Positions 31,589 through 42,694 of a stretch of DNA of 64,000 nt are shown here, piece by piece (position 1 is the first letter of the stretch; every line of letters starts with the position of its first letter). A program made the position numbers and the translations under genes. The DNA comes from Chelydra serpentina (Eukaryota > Chordata > Testudines > Chelydridae): assembly GCA_037349315.1 (NCBI GenBank), contig JBAIAC010000004.1:43341001-43405000 (forward strand), written 5' to 3'. The notes under the pieces are model-generated. The model searched no databases. It had not been told where the DNA came from and worked only from the letters and a program-made list of their open reading frames with translations.

Positions 31589-31666
31589 ACTTTTCCCTCC
31601 TCTCCATCCAGCAGCACCCCTGAGCACCTCCCTTCCCAGGTTCCATGTTAAGTTACTGTTTTGTTG

Positions 31667-31672
31667 AATAAA
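31667..31672 (+). terminator. Polyadenylation signal of copy 2 SANT gene
   Basis: AATAAA, 79 bases past the stop, same placement as in copy 1. Confidence 0.55.
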
Positions 31673-32234
31673 TCTTGTTTTTTGGTTCACCGATGTTTCC
31701 CTGACTGTTTTAAATGGGACCGTTTGTATCTCTGGGTAGTGGTTAACATGGTTTTTAAGTGCAGAGAATGGGAGCACAAACGAGGGTGCAGACAGGTTAA
31801 CTGCTGAAGTGACAAGCACAGTACACATTGCATGCATTAAGCACACCTTTCCTTCGTTGTGCTGGTTTCTACATTCTAAACGTGGGGTTGGGGGTTGGGT
31901 GGTGCACTGTATGTTTGGGGAGGGTGGTCGCTGATCTTTTGCGGCTCTCAGTAGCCTGCTGGATAGATCAATGCACTGTGTGATCCGTTGGCGATACTCA
32001 ATACGTACAAGGCACATAGACACCACCACACACACATGGGATTAGGAGAGGTTGATGGTCCCTTTAAGCAAGCGGAACACCTCTTGGCACTGCGCTTTGG
32101 GCAGGATCAACAGCTTCCCCTTTGAAGGGAAGTGTCCCCCAACCAAACCGCCCCCCAACCGCCATATGCCTACACGGTGATAATCATTACCCAAGAAGAA
32201 GTACAGGAACAGGTTCAAACAGAAAAATCTTTCC

Positions 32235-32240
32235 TTTATT
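32235..32240 (-). terminator. Polyadenylation signal of copy 2 transposase
   Basis: TTTATT on the plus strand, about 120 bases past the transposase stop, matching the 15614 signal in copy 1. Confidence 0.55.
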
Positions 32241-32358
32241 GTGACTTTACAGCGTTGATCCAAGGAGGGGGAAGGCGGTTGGTAATGGGAGGATGGGCAA
32301 CGGGACATGTGTAAAGGGACAGGGGAAGGTCCAGTATCTGTTTACGGAAGTGTAGCAG

Positions 32359-33642
32359 TCACTGGTTAACCCGCTCTGTCTGGAAGCGAGCTTTCAACGC
32401 TTCCCGGATGCGGACCGCCTCCCGCTGTGATCTTCGAATGGCTCTGGTGTCTGGCTGAGCGTAATCTGCTGATAGTCGATTTGCCTCAACCTCCCAGCCC
32501 TGCATAAATGTCTCCCCCTTGATCTCACAGAGATTGTGGAGCACACAGCACGCCGCAATCACAATGGGGATATTTTTAGGGCTGAGGTCGGAGCGAGTAA
32601 GTAAGCTTCGCCATCTTGCTTTGAGACGGCCAAAGGCACACTCCACCACCATTCTGAACTTGCTCAGGCGGTAATTAAAGAGCTCCTTTTCAGTGTCCAG
32701 GGCTCCCGTGTATGGCTTCATGAGCCATGGCATTAGCGGGTAGGCAGGGTCCCCCAGGATCACTGTTGGCATCTCCACCTCCCCAACAGTGATTTTGTGG
32801 TCAGGGAAATAAACCCCCTGTTGCAGGCGTCTAAACAGACCAGAGTTCTTGAAAACACGAGCATCATGAACCTTTCCTGGCCACCCAACATTGATGTTTG
32901 TAAAACGTCCTTTGTGGTCCACTAGTGCTTGCAGAACCATAGAAAAATAGCCCTTTCGGTTAATATACTGGCCGCCCTGGTGCTCCGGTCCCAGGATAGG
33001 GATGTGTGTCCCATCTATGGCCCCACCGCAGTTTGGGAATCCCATTGCAGCGAAGCCATCTATGATCGCCTGCACGTCTCCCAGGGTCACTACTTTGTGG
33101 AGCAGAAGGTCAACGATTGCACGGGCTACCTGCATCACAGCAACCCCCACGGTAGACTTGCCCACTCCAAATTGGTTCGCTACTGACCGGTAGCTGTCAG
33201 GGGTTGCAAGCTTCCACAGGGCTATGGCCACTCGCTTCTGGATAGTGAGGGCAGCTCGCATCCGGGTGTCCTGGCGCTTCAGGGCAGGGGACAGCAACTC
33301 ACAAAGTTCCATAAAAGTGCACTTACGCATCCGAAAGTTTCGCAGCCACTGGGACTCATCCCATACCTGCAGCACTATGCAGTCCCACCAGTCAGTGCTT
33401 GTTTCCCTTGCCCAGCATCGCCGTTCCACGGGATCAACGTGACCCATTGCCACCATGATGTCTAGGGTCCGGGGTCCAGCGCTTTGCAAGAGATCAATGC
33501 CCCTTTCACAGTTTAAGTACTCCCGGAGATTACGTTGTCTCCTCTCCCGATTTCTCTGCATCAGAGTCTGGAAAAGGTGCGCTATAAGGCGCGAGTTGTT
33601 GGCTACGGACAGAACATCTGCGATAATCGCGGAGGGCTCCAT
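32359..33642 (-). CDS. HARBI1-like DDE transposase, intact (copy 2)
   Basis: 427 residues from ATG 33642; open frame extends only two codons upstream of it. The protein begins MEPSAIIADVLSVANNS. Catalytic residues by count: D210 in AIDGTHIPI, D260 in KVHDARVF and E334 in VVECAFGRLK, the full DDE triad of PIF/Harbinger (IS5-like) transposases. A helix-turn-helix-like segment with SYRSVANQFGVGKSTVG lies near residues 148-166. The N-terminus (residues 1-60) is basic with RNRERRQRN. Convergent with the SANT gene. Related to the domesticated vertebrate gene HARBI1, but the tandem SANT partner, inverted repeats and target duplication show it is a transposon gene. One Cys-for-Arg change in WDCIVLQV relative to copy 1 could matter; activity is not shown. 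Confidence 0.9.
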   Translation of the reverse strand: MEPSAIIADVLSVANNSRLIAHLFQTLMQRNRERRQRNLREYLNCERGIDLLQSAGPRTLDIMVAMGHVDPVERRCWARETSTDWWDCIVLQVWDESQWLRNFRMRKCTFMELCELLSPALKRQDTRMRAALTIQKRVAIALWKLATPDSYRSVANQFGVGKSTVGVAVMQVARAIVDLLLHKVVTLGDVQAIIDGFAAMGFPNCGGAIDGTHIPILGPEHQGGQYINRKGYFSMVLQALVDHKGRFTNINVGWPGKVHDARVFKNSGLFRRLQQGVYFPDHKITVGEVEMPTVILGDPAYPLMPWLMKPYTGALDTEKELFNYRLSKFRMVVECAFGRLKARWRSLLTRSDLSPKNIPIVIAACCVLHNLCEIKGETFMQGWEVEANRLSADYAQPDTRAIRRSQREAVRIREALKARFQTERVNQ

Positions 33643-34023
33643 GCTCACTGTCCAGTGGCGTCCGAGCTATCAGCCACAGGAAAAGGGCGCGAATTCATTC
33701 CCCGCCGGCGCTTTCACGTAGGGAAGGCGGAAGTGTGGGTCGAGTGACGAAATGTACGTATACCGACCCTTGACACAATTTCGTTCCCACAAGGCACTGG
33801 GGGCTACACCCAGAATTCCAGTGGGCAGGCGGGACTGCGGGAACTGTGGGATAGCTACCCACAGTGCAATGCTTGCAATGTCGACGCTTGTCCCCCTACT
33901 GTGGACTCGGACATTCGAATAAACATCCCTGGTGTGGATTCGAACAATCGACCTGGAAATATCGGGTTCACAAGTTCGGTTTCACAGTAATCGAACTAGT
34001 ACCGTAGTGTAGACATACCCTTA

Positions 34024-35798
34024 GAGGATTGATTTCCTCCACACTCAGGACCATGATTTCAGTCTAGAAAATGACACTCAAAAATAAAACCTGGGATCTT
34101 AAAACTGAGCTAGTCAAATAGTGATGTAATCGTGAATGTAAAATGAATTTGCTGCAGGTACTTTTCTCCAGTCTTTTCTTTTAATTTTACTTTCACTAAG
34201 ATTAGCTATTTGGAAACAAGCCATGTGACTGTAGAAATGTCTTCTCTTTTTCGGTGCTACCCTGTAGTGGCACATCTAAATCTTAGACCTTTCTACACAA
34301 TAACTCCTTTGATTACTAGCGTTTAAAAGGCTAGATAAATGAAGACTAAGAAAGGAGTTGTGTTCTCCAGAACCCAACCTTGCCAAGTTTTAACTCCAGG
34401 GAGATTTGCATGTTGCTGAAGGAGACTGGGAGTTTGTCTTACCCTTCACTTCTCCCCTCTTGGTGTCTTCTGCTTTGCTCTCCCCCTTGTTTTTCTCTCT
34501 TACCATTTAATCTCCCTCCCTCCGGCCCTACATCTTTCCTTTCTTCAGGCTGTGAGTTGATTTCTCCTTCAGCCATTATCATCAGCTTTCCCCGACTGCC
34601 TCCATGAAGTGGGCAGACCAGGGATCTGAGTGCTGACCAGAGGAGCTGTAGCATGTATAAAGCTGAGTGAGGTGTTTTCCTCAGCTATATAAGAGCTAAG
34701 TGTTATTATGTCTCAGAATAATACATTGCACACAGTATTATACATGCCTATTCACACCTTATCACAAACCTGATTTCCTGGACGGAGTGCTACCTATTTG
34801 CAAAACTATAAACCTCAAAATAGGTATATGAAATGTGCAAAGATTGGGAAGGTCTGTTAATCCATATGTGGTGGGTTGATTAAGGTCACGGCTATCTGCT
34901 ATAAGGTCAAGACCCCACTTCCTGAAAAATGTCTTATTCAGATTTACCAGGTAATTGGTTTCAAATGTACCAAATTAATCATAATGGTTCCAGACAATAG
35001 GGCACAATCTATCAACTCAATCCTGCAACCCTGACTCACATGAGCAGCCCCTTTGACTTCTATGGATTGCAGGACCTGGACTGATGGGATTAGCAATACC
35101 CATACCAAAATACCCCACTCGTGGAATAAATGATAATGTTTTAAATACTATTTCAAGGCATAATTATTCAATCCTGGGATATCTTTGTATTCACAATCTC
35201 ACACACCTCGATACAACACTGGGTGCTTTTAAAAGCTTTTTAAATAACAACCTGTCTTTGACACAAACCAGGAAGAGCAAAGGAATTCAGAGTTGGCAGA
35301 AATGACATCTTTTACCTGTCCCGTTGTGCATAGGAGATCCAGCAAATATGATATCTGAGGTCAATAGATGCTCGGAGGTGCCTGCAATACCTTGGCAAAA
35401 CAGAATGGATTAAGGAGGGCTTTCAGCCCAAATTCTGAATTTCCTTGCTTTCATCCGTATATTTCCCCCCACAAATGATTCCTCTCTTGACTAATTTTTT
35501 TCATGTATATTCATCACAAAATAAAATAACAGAGAATATATCCTTGTAAAAACACTGGGGAAATTAATTTGGGACTATATCATGCACAATGGTTCGCATC
35601 ATTCATGAAGCTTGTGTGTGTGGATTTAGTATTTGTGAAAGCTGCCCGAGAGGGGAGGGAAGTACTTTATTTATAAGAACAAGTATCATCTGGATAGCAA
35701 CCAGGCAAGCTTTTCCTCACTGTCATGCCAACATGGCTCAAACCTTAAAAAAGGTAGGAAACCTGACCTGGTAGGAAAACCTCTAGATGTGTTCAGAC
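34024..35798. other. AT-rich intergenic DNA
   Basis: A palindromic remnant lies near 35010-35075 (CAATCCTGCAACCCTGACT at the left, GGATTGCAGGACCTGG at the right). No gene recognised. The frames 34380-34607 and 34654-34439 sit on a T/C-rich stretch and are compositional. Confidence 0.45.
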
Positions 35799-36680
35799 TA
35801 AAGTTGTCAACTTTCTAACTGCACAAAACCAAACATCCTTGCTCCGCTCCTTCCCTGAGACCCCGCCCTCGTCCCGCCCCTTCTCTAAGGCCCCGTCCTC
35901 AGCTCACTCCATCCCTCACTCCTTCCATCACTTGCTCTCCCCCACCCTCACTCACTTTCACTGGGCTGGGGCAGGAGGTTGGGATGTGGGAGGGGGTGAG
36001 GGCTCTGGCTGGAGGTGCAGGCTCTGGGGTGGGGCCAGAAATGAGGGGTTCAGGGTGTGGGAGGGGGCTCTGGGCTGCAGCAGAGGGTTGGGCTGTAGGA
36101 AGGGGTGAGGGCTCCAGCTAGGGGTGAGGGCTCTGGGGTGGGGCTGGGGATGAGGGGTTTGTGGTACAGGAGGAGGCTCAGGGCTGGGGCAGGGGGTTGG
36201 GGCATGGGCTCCAGGAGGGGGTTAGGGTGCAGGAAGGGGTTCCGACCTTGGGAAAGGGGTTAGGGTGCGAGAGGTGGTGCGGGCTCCGTCCAGGCAGCAC
36301 TTACCTCAGGCGGCTCCTAGAAGCAACCGGCATGTACAGCTCCTAGGCAGAGGGGGCAGGAAGCTCTGCGGGCTGCCCGCCCCCACAGGCACCGCCCCCA
36401 CAGCTCCCATTGGCCATGGTTCCTGGCCAATGGGAGCTGCAGCACCAGCACTCAGGGCGGGGCAGCCCACGGAGTCCCCTGGCCCCTGTGCCTAGGGGCC
36501 GCAGGGAGATACTGGCTGCTTCTGGGAGCTGTGCGGAGCCAGGACAGGCAGGGAGCCTGCCTTAGCCCCGCTGTGCCACTGACCGGACTTTTAGCGGCCT
36601 GGTCAGCAGTGCTGGCTGGAGCCACCAGGTCCCTTTTCAACCGGGCATTCCGGTTGAAAACCGAACACCTGGCAACCCTA
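35799..36680 (+). mobile_element. hAT-like GC-rich element, family of 9544-11246
   Basis: 882 bp from TAAAGTTGTCAAC to GGCAACCCTA. Flanks GTTCAGAC and GTTCAGTC agree at 7 of 8. Shares with 10023-10889 the GGGTGAGGGCTCTGG body and the TTCCGGTTGAAAACCGAACA subterminal region. Open frames inside are compositional. Non-autonomous. Confidence 0.78.
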
Positions 36681-36814
36681 GTTCAGTCTCCAGGTCCTTT
36701 CAGTTCTTGCCCTTTGTGCTGAACTGCTAATAAGTACGCAGACAGTGCCAACTGGGGTGGGCTTTGTGACGTGGCTGCCTCTTCAATGGGGACTAGACTG
36801 CACCTTCCATTATT

Positions 36815-36965
36815 GTATGCAGTGTTGCTGTGGCCATATTGGTCCCAGGATAATAGAGAGACAAGGTGGGTGAAGTAACACTTTTATTGGACCAACCTCT
36901 GTTCGTGAGAGAGAAAAGCTTTCAAGCTTACACAGAGCTCTTCTTCAGGTCTGGGAAACCTACCA
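36815..36965 (+). mobile_element. Interspersed repeat, same family as 2712-2857
   Basis: Reads TGCAGTGTTGCTGTGGCCAT, TTGGTCCCAGGATAATAGAG, CTTTTATTGGACCAACCTCT and AGAGCTCTTCTTCAGGTCTG. This is the forward orientation of the unit at 2712-2857 with the normal continuation instead of a foldback. Confidence 0.6.
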
Positions 36966-37232
36966 TCTCATTCATGAGACTCATAACTTTACTTCTCATG
37001 AGTTATCTGGGAAGGAGTTTTCCCGCGGGTCAGATTGGCAGGGACTGTGCAGTTTTTCACCTTCCTCTGTGGCATGGGGCACAGGTCACTTGCTAGGATT
37101 ATCTGAGTATATTTCACTAAAACAATTCCCTGCCATTGGAGGGGCCTCAGGCACTGGTGTACCTCAATCCCTCCTGTTCTCTGCCTGTAGCACAAAATAG
37201 TCACCTGAGGGCTGTAATACTTTGATATAATT
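36966..37232. other. Intergenic DNA
   Basis: The stretch just before the CR1 tail may be older CR1 3' sequence (near 37040-37232), but it is too diverged to call. Confidence 0.3.
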
Positions 37233-37330
37233 CTGAATGCTGGGCTTGGTGTCGGGGTGGCTGGGTGGTGTTTAATGGCCTGTGATATACAACAGGTCCA
37301 ACTTGATGATCTGGTGCTCCCTTCGGACCT
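37233..37330 (+). mobile_element. CR1 LINE tail, diverged
   Basis: GCTGGGTGGTGTTTAATGGC, CTGTGATATACAACAGGTCC and TTGATGATCTGGTGCTCCCT match the CR1 3' end text. Non-coding. Confidence 0.65.
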
Positions 37331-38394
37331 CGAATTCTGACTCTGTGGCCTACCTGTGATGATAAAAGTCAGAAGTACGCTGCTGCTTATTGTGTGTGTG
37401 GGTGGAATTCAGAGGTCCTGCAAAGAATGCGGTGGAACTGCCAGTGCCATGCCAGTGAGGGGCTGTGCAGCAGGTTCTCCGCACTACTTCTGCATCATGT
37501 AGGAGGGCTCCACATCAGCCTCACATAAGCGGGCATGGACGGTAATGTTTGGGGGCAGGTCAAAAGATTGCTCGTTGGATGATTATGCAAACCTGGTGGT
37601 TCCAGAATCCTGGCCAAGTGGCACAAGCCTGGGAGGTCTCTGGTGCTGCTCCCACAGGCTTGAGTAGTGGGTGTAAGCGGTCTAAAGGCAATCCTGTGAT
37701 TTGGCCCTGTGTAGGAGATCTACACACACACTTCATCCAGCTAATGTTCAATCATTCAGACTAAAAGAAAGTAAAATGAACTTCACTTTAAACAACTTTC
37801 CATGTTTTAAGAGCTCGATGAAGCCTCTGGCCCCAATCCAGCAAGGCACTTAAGAAGGCGATTAGCTTTAAGCAGGTGAGTAGTCTCACTGTCATCCAGG
37901 CTTGACGCCAATCTGAAGCTTATGTGAATGTATCCTGTCTTTATATTCTGGAAATCATGTGAGAACAGACTTTGCCATGACATTGTCAGTACATCTTGGT
38001 TTAAGTTAGGTAGAGTATACCTAAAGAATAGCATTTTTATGGTATTATAGTTCTGCTTCTAGTCTCTGATGGAATTAGCTGCTTCAAGATGGGGGGGAAA
38101 TCAAAGCAATAAAATAAATACTTAAAATTCAAAGACTGCCTTTGTCAAAGGCAGTTACACTCCAGAGCAAATATCCCAGAGGGGTAACTGGAAGTAGAAG
38201 TAGTTTGCTTTGTTTCTGGAAACTGGCAACATAGTTAAGGACATCTTGTGGCCACAGGTAATGAGAAAAAAATACATGTAAAACACAATAAAAAAGGTGT
38301 GTCATAGTATGAAAAGATTTCCCCCATAGAGCACACTATTCATGTTTAAGCAATTCGGTGTTAGCACCCCAGTCATTCTATGCTATTGAAAGAT
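37331..38394. other. Intergenic DNA, nothing recognised
   Basis: No repeat family or gene recognised. Confidence 0.4.
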
Positions 38395-38560
38395 AAAGAA
38401 TTCATTCTGTTGTCTCTTGTCTTATACTTGGTTGTAAGCTCTTTGGGCAGGGACCATCCTTTTGCTCTGTGTTTGTAAAGCACCTTGCATGTTGGAGTGC
38501 TGGTCTGTGACTGGGAGCTATAGTACTACAATATAATACAAAAATAATAAATAAAAACAA
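38395..38560 (+). mobile_element. LINE/SINE-type 3' tail remnant
   Basis: TTGTAAGCTCTTTGGGCAGG, TTTGCTCTGTGTTTGTAAAG, then an ACAATATAATACAAAAATAA tail. This is a very common amniote 3' tail of L2/MIR-like retroposons. The reverse complement of the same type is near 56950-57050. Confidence 0.6.
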
Positions 38561-38843
38561 TTAATAATTAAGAAATTTGAAGCAAAAAAATTACAAACAT
38601 CAATTTGATGTTAAAAACACCTGTTTGGGGCTTTGACCTGTGTTTTTTTTAACCTCTGTCTTACAGAAGAGAAAAACCATGTCCACAATCCTTGGTGACA
38701 AGACCAAACTTGGCAACAAATCAGTCATATCTTGGACCCCAATCCTGCATTCTTCACATACCCAGAACAGCCTTCAACGGGAATTTTGTCTGGAAGAAAT
38801 GTAGAATCAGGCCCATTGTTAGTATTTTTAACAGTGAGAGTTA

Positions 38844-39122
38844 GAACAGGTCTACACTACGAGGTTAAGTCGACCTAAGTTATGCAACTCCAGCTACGTG
38901 AATAATGTAGCTGGAGTCAATGTAGCTTAGGTCGACTTACTGTGGTATCTACATCACTCTGGGTCAAAGGGAGAAACTCTCCCATTGACTTACCTTATGC
39001 TTCTCGTTCCGGAGGAGTACCGGAGTTGACGGGAGAGTGATCAGCAGTCGCAAGACCCGCTAAATCGACCCCCGATGGTTCGATCGCCACGCGTCAATTC
39101 TCCGGTAAGTGGAGACAAGCCC
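38844..39122 (-). mobile_element. Harbinger-type MITE
   Basis: Ends AACAGGTCTACACTACGA and, inverted, GGGCTTGTCTCCACTTAC, following the YTGTCTACACTAC pattern of the Harbinger ends here. TTA at the left and TCA at the right would be a decayed 3-bp duplication. The inside has repeated GTCGAC and TAGCTGGAGT palindromes. Same family as 43955-44225. Confidence 0.7.
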
Positions 39123-41924
39123 TCAGATATTTGTAGGACTTGACTAGCATGGCAAAAGGTATCTGAATACCTTGTCCTCATCCCCAACTAACCTGGCCCT
39201 CATCTGCCCAATTTAGAACACATGGGGCAATTCAGGCCTCACTTATGTCCAAGGGAATCTATTGATTTTTAGCCCTGTATTTTCATTGTCTGGGGGGTTG
39301 CATGGGTATAAGGGAGCGTGGAATTTGGCCCCAAGCATAGCACTACATTGCCAACTCTCACGACTTAATCGTGAATCTCAAGATATTTGGTGCTTTATTT
39401 AACACCCCAGCTGCTGAGCCCTCACTGAGAAGAAGAAAAGCTTAAAAATGTGAACACTAAATGCTTCAAAACCTGGAAGCAAATAAAGCCCAAAAGTTTA
39501 AATCTCATGATTTTTAAGCCAATCTTATTTTTGGGACTTGACTCGTGATTTCTGAGTGGTTGGGGATGGCACTATTGGGTACATTTGTGCTCCAGTTTTC
39601 TGGACCATAAAATACCACACCACCCTTATGGGCCAAAGTCTATCTTCAGCTGCATCGCTGCAACTCCAGTGAGTTCACCGGAGTTGCAGGGGTAAAAGAG
39701 AGAGGAGAATTGGGTCCTTAAATAGGAATTCTGGTACAGTTCATTTATCAATGCTTTCTTCTCCTAAAATGAGGTAATTTATTATTTTAATGTAGAAAAG
39801 CCTTTTCATTTTCATCTACATCAATATATTAGTCTTTTAAAAGAAGGAAGTCTCCACAAAAGATGAAAAATTACCAATAAATAAATTCTCTTTACTCCCT
39901 GAGACATTAAAAGGGAAGGACAGGAGCCACAATGTAGACAACTCATAAATATTAATAATGTTAAAATCCCTCTGGTTGGGTTATTTTAAGTGGTTTGTGG
40001 CCATTACAGCATTTTATGTTTTTACTGATGTATTGTATTAGCTTAATAGTGACAGTACTAGTAGAAAGCTAATGTTTCCAAGAGGATTTGGTTGATTATT
40101 TCATTTTAAAGACAAATATCTTAAGGTTTCTGTAAAGAAAATGAACATTTAAGATAGCAAAATCTATGCAGGATCAATGATATACTGCGTAAGTTTGCTA
40201 TCTAATGGACAATATAGAACAAAGGACCCCACGCCCTGTGGCCCTCTCCAAGGGCCAACAGGAGGAGGTCACTAGCTAGCCAAAACAGGACTTTTATCCA
40301 ATAAATGAGAAATAAATTTCAGCATAGGCTGTCTACTAATGCTGGACAACTAAAAAGAATTAGTATTGTACCATTTAGCGACAGTTCTCCTTCCTAACAA
40401 TGCTATGCGGCAATGTTTCTATTCTTTATTATAAAGCCTGCATACTAGACTAAGGTTCACAAATACTGTAATTCCTGAAAAATACACATACACACACACA
40501 AGGCCTGATCCCGTATTCTTCACGAGTTCCCAAACTGTGGAGATTTGGTGTATTTTGGTGTAACTTCAAATGGAGTTTTGTGTATTCAAGAAATACAGTA
40601 TCAGGCCCCCCACAAAAATATGACAGATACACAGAGAAAGGGCTGAACGGGGCAAAAATCACAGACACTATTAAATCTGTCACAGCTACATTGTGGTGAT
40701 TATCAGTGTTCCCACAGACTAAGGGCCAGACCTTAACCTCAGTTACAGCAGTGTAAATCTGGAGTAATTTGACTGAAATCCAGATTCTCATCTGAGTGAG
40801 ATAACAATGTGGCTTTATGCATCGTTCAACATTTCTGTAAAGCTGCAGACGGAATCTTCTCATCTGCTACTGGTTAGGCATATGAGAAACACACGTGCCC
40901 TGCTGGTTAATTATTTACAGAGCACACCTGCTCTACATGGCCTTACTCTGTCAGGATCTGACATTATCAGGCATATTCACAATGTAATGAACATATGAAC
41001 TGACAAGAGGAGGAAATGGAGAAAGATCAAATGCAGCAAGAAAAACAAATGTAATACTAACATTACGCTGTTAACTAACGTAATTGGGCTGTCTTGTTAT
41101 TTATCTACTTCATTGGTTTTGTTACAAAGTCAGATTAAACCAGCCATTTGTTCAGTAGGTAATCTTGGAGGAAAAACCATGATTTTACTAATGAAACTCC
41201 TAGATAGAATTGCTTCTGCCTTTGGGACACTGCAGCACAGGCTACATATGATGAGTGTGATCAATAAAAAGTCACTACTTCCCCACCAGCCAATGAGAAT
41301 CTAAGATTTTGCAAATCAGACCATCATTCCAAGATGCTCTCAGAAAGCTGGAGGATCCCGATTGGTTGGCAAGGTCAGTTTTCCTCATGAAGGAACAGTC
41401 CATTATTAGAGGAGTGTTTTCTCCTCCACAAAATGTCTTATTCATGATATGGATACCAGGACCTTGTAGCTTTACTTTACATTTCTTTCATACACACTGC
41501 TCGGGAGAGGTCACTCCTATATCATAAGAGGCATTAACTTCAGGTTGCAGGTATGCTCATCATAGTCCAAAATAATACACACAACAGAAGGCATTCGTTT
41601 ATAATAACTGCATTTTAGCAACCAACATTGCTGCTTTCCAGGGCCCTGTCCCCACTGGGAGCAGAGCTGCACTCACAGCTGAACTAAGTCAATTTGGGGC
41701 CCTAAGCACACCTAACATGGTACCCCCATAGGCTCCCCCACAAGCCATGGCCTCATCCCTCCTTGAAGTGGCAGCAAATTTCAGAGTTAAAATAGGTGGT
41801 GCAGTTCAGTCCTCCTGAAGCTATTGTTTCAGGCTCTTAGCAGACTCAAAAAGGCAACACTTATGCCTGGGTCTTGTTTTCAAGCTTTTCTTTGCATCCA
41901 TGAAGGATAGAAATGTATGGAGAG
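39123..41924. other. AT-rich intergenic DNA with old MITE remnants
   Basis: Holds the diverged partner of 8690-9000 at about 39345-39575, a small palindrome near 40500-40610 (AGGCCTGATCCCGTATTCTT at the left, AATACAGTATCAGGCC at the right) and GTGTAAATCTGGAG remnants near 40740-40800. No gene recognised. Frames 40807-40998, 41113-41304 and 41309-41527 lack recognisable features. Confidence 0.5.
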
Positions 41925-42329
41925 TAGGGCTGTTGATTAATCGCAGTTAACTCACGCAATTAACTCAAAAAAATTAATCACGATTAAAATAATGAATCGC
42001 AATTAATTGAAGTTTTAATTGCACTGTTAAATAATAGAATACCAATTGAAATTTATTAAATATTTTGGATGTTTTTCTACATTTTCATATATATTGTATT
42101 CTGTGTTGTAACTGAAATCAAAGTGTATATTATTTTTGCTTACAAATATTTGCACTGTAAAAATGATAAACAAAAGAAATAGTATTTTTCAATTCACCTC
42201 ATACAAGTACTGTAAGACAATCTCTTTGTCGTGAAAGTGCAACTTAGAAATGTAGATTTTTTTTTGTTACATGACTGCACTCAAAAACAAAACAATGTAA
42301 AACTTCAGAGCCTACAAGTCCATTCAGTC

Positions 42330-42557
42330 CTACTTCTTGTTCAGCCAATCGCTAAGACAAACAAGTTTGTTTACATTTAAGGCAGATAATGCTGCCCGCT
42401 TCTTATTTACAATGTCATCTGAAAGTGAGAACAGGTATTTGCATGGCACTTTTGTAGCTGGCATTGCAAGGTATTTATGTGCCAGATATGCTAAATATGT
42501 CCCTTCATGCTTGGGCCACCATTCCAGAGGACATGCTTCCATGCTGATGACGCTCAT
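42330..42557 (-). pseudogene. hAT dimerisation region, inverted duplicate
   Basis: Minus-strand frame with PLEWWPKHEGTY, LAHKYLAMPATKVP and DIVNKKRAALSALNVNKLVC, then LSDWLNK. This is the hAT C-terminal dimerisation domain, fully open here for 75 codons but cut off from the rest of the transposase. It is the mirror image of 43370-43589. Confidence 0.8.
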
Positions 42558-42694
42558 TAAAAAAATAAGTGTTAATTAAATTTCTGACTGAACTCCTTCG
42601 GGGAGAATTGTATGTCCCCTGCTCTGTTTTACCCGCATTCTGCCATATATTTCATGTTATAGCAGTCTCTGATAATGACCCAGCACATGTTTTT

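Larger units (their letters stand above)
28599..34020 (-). mobile_element. PIF/Harbinger transposon, copy 2, structurally intact
   Basis: 5422 bp with TTA duplications at 28596-28598 and 34021-34023. Ends GGCCAGGTCTACACTAGGAC and, read inward from the right, GGGTATGTCTACACTACGGT. It is the inverted counterpart of copy 1, 9.3 kb away. All three frames are open: transposase (-), spliced SANT gene (+) and third frame (-). This makes it the best candidate in the window for a recently autonomous element. Confidence 0.94.

Noticed and set aside
13832..34020. One large composite transposon with the two Harbinger copies as ends
   Set aside because: Each copy has its own 3-bp duplication (TAA and TTA), so they are two separate insertions.
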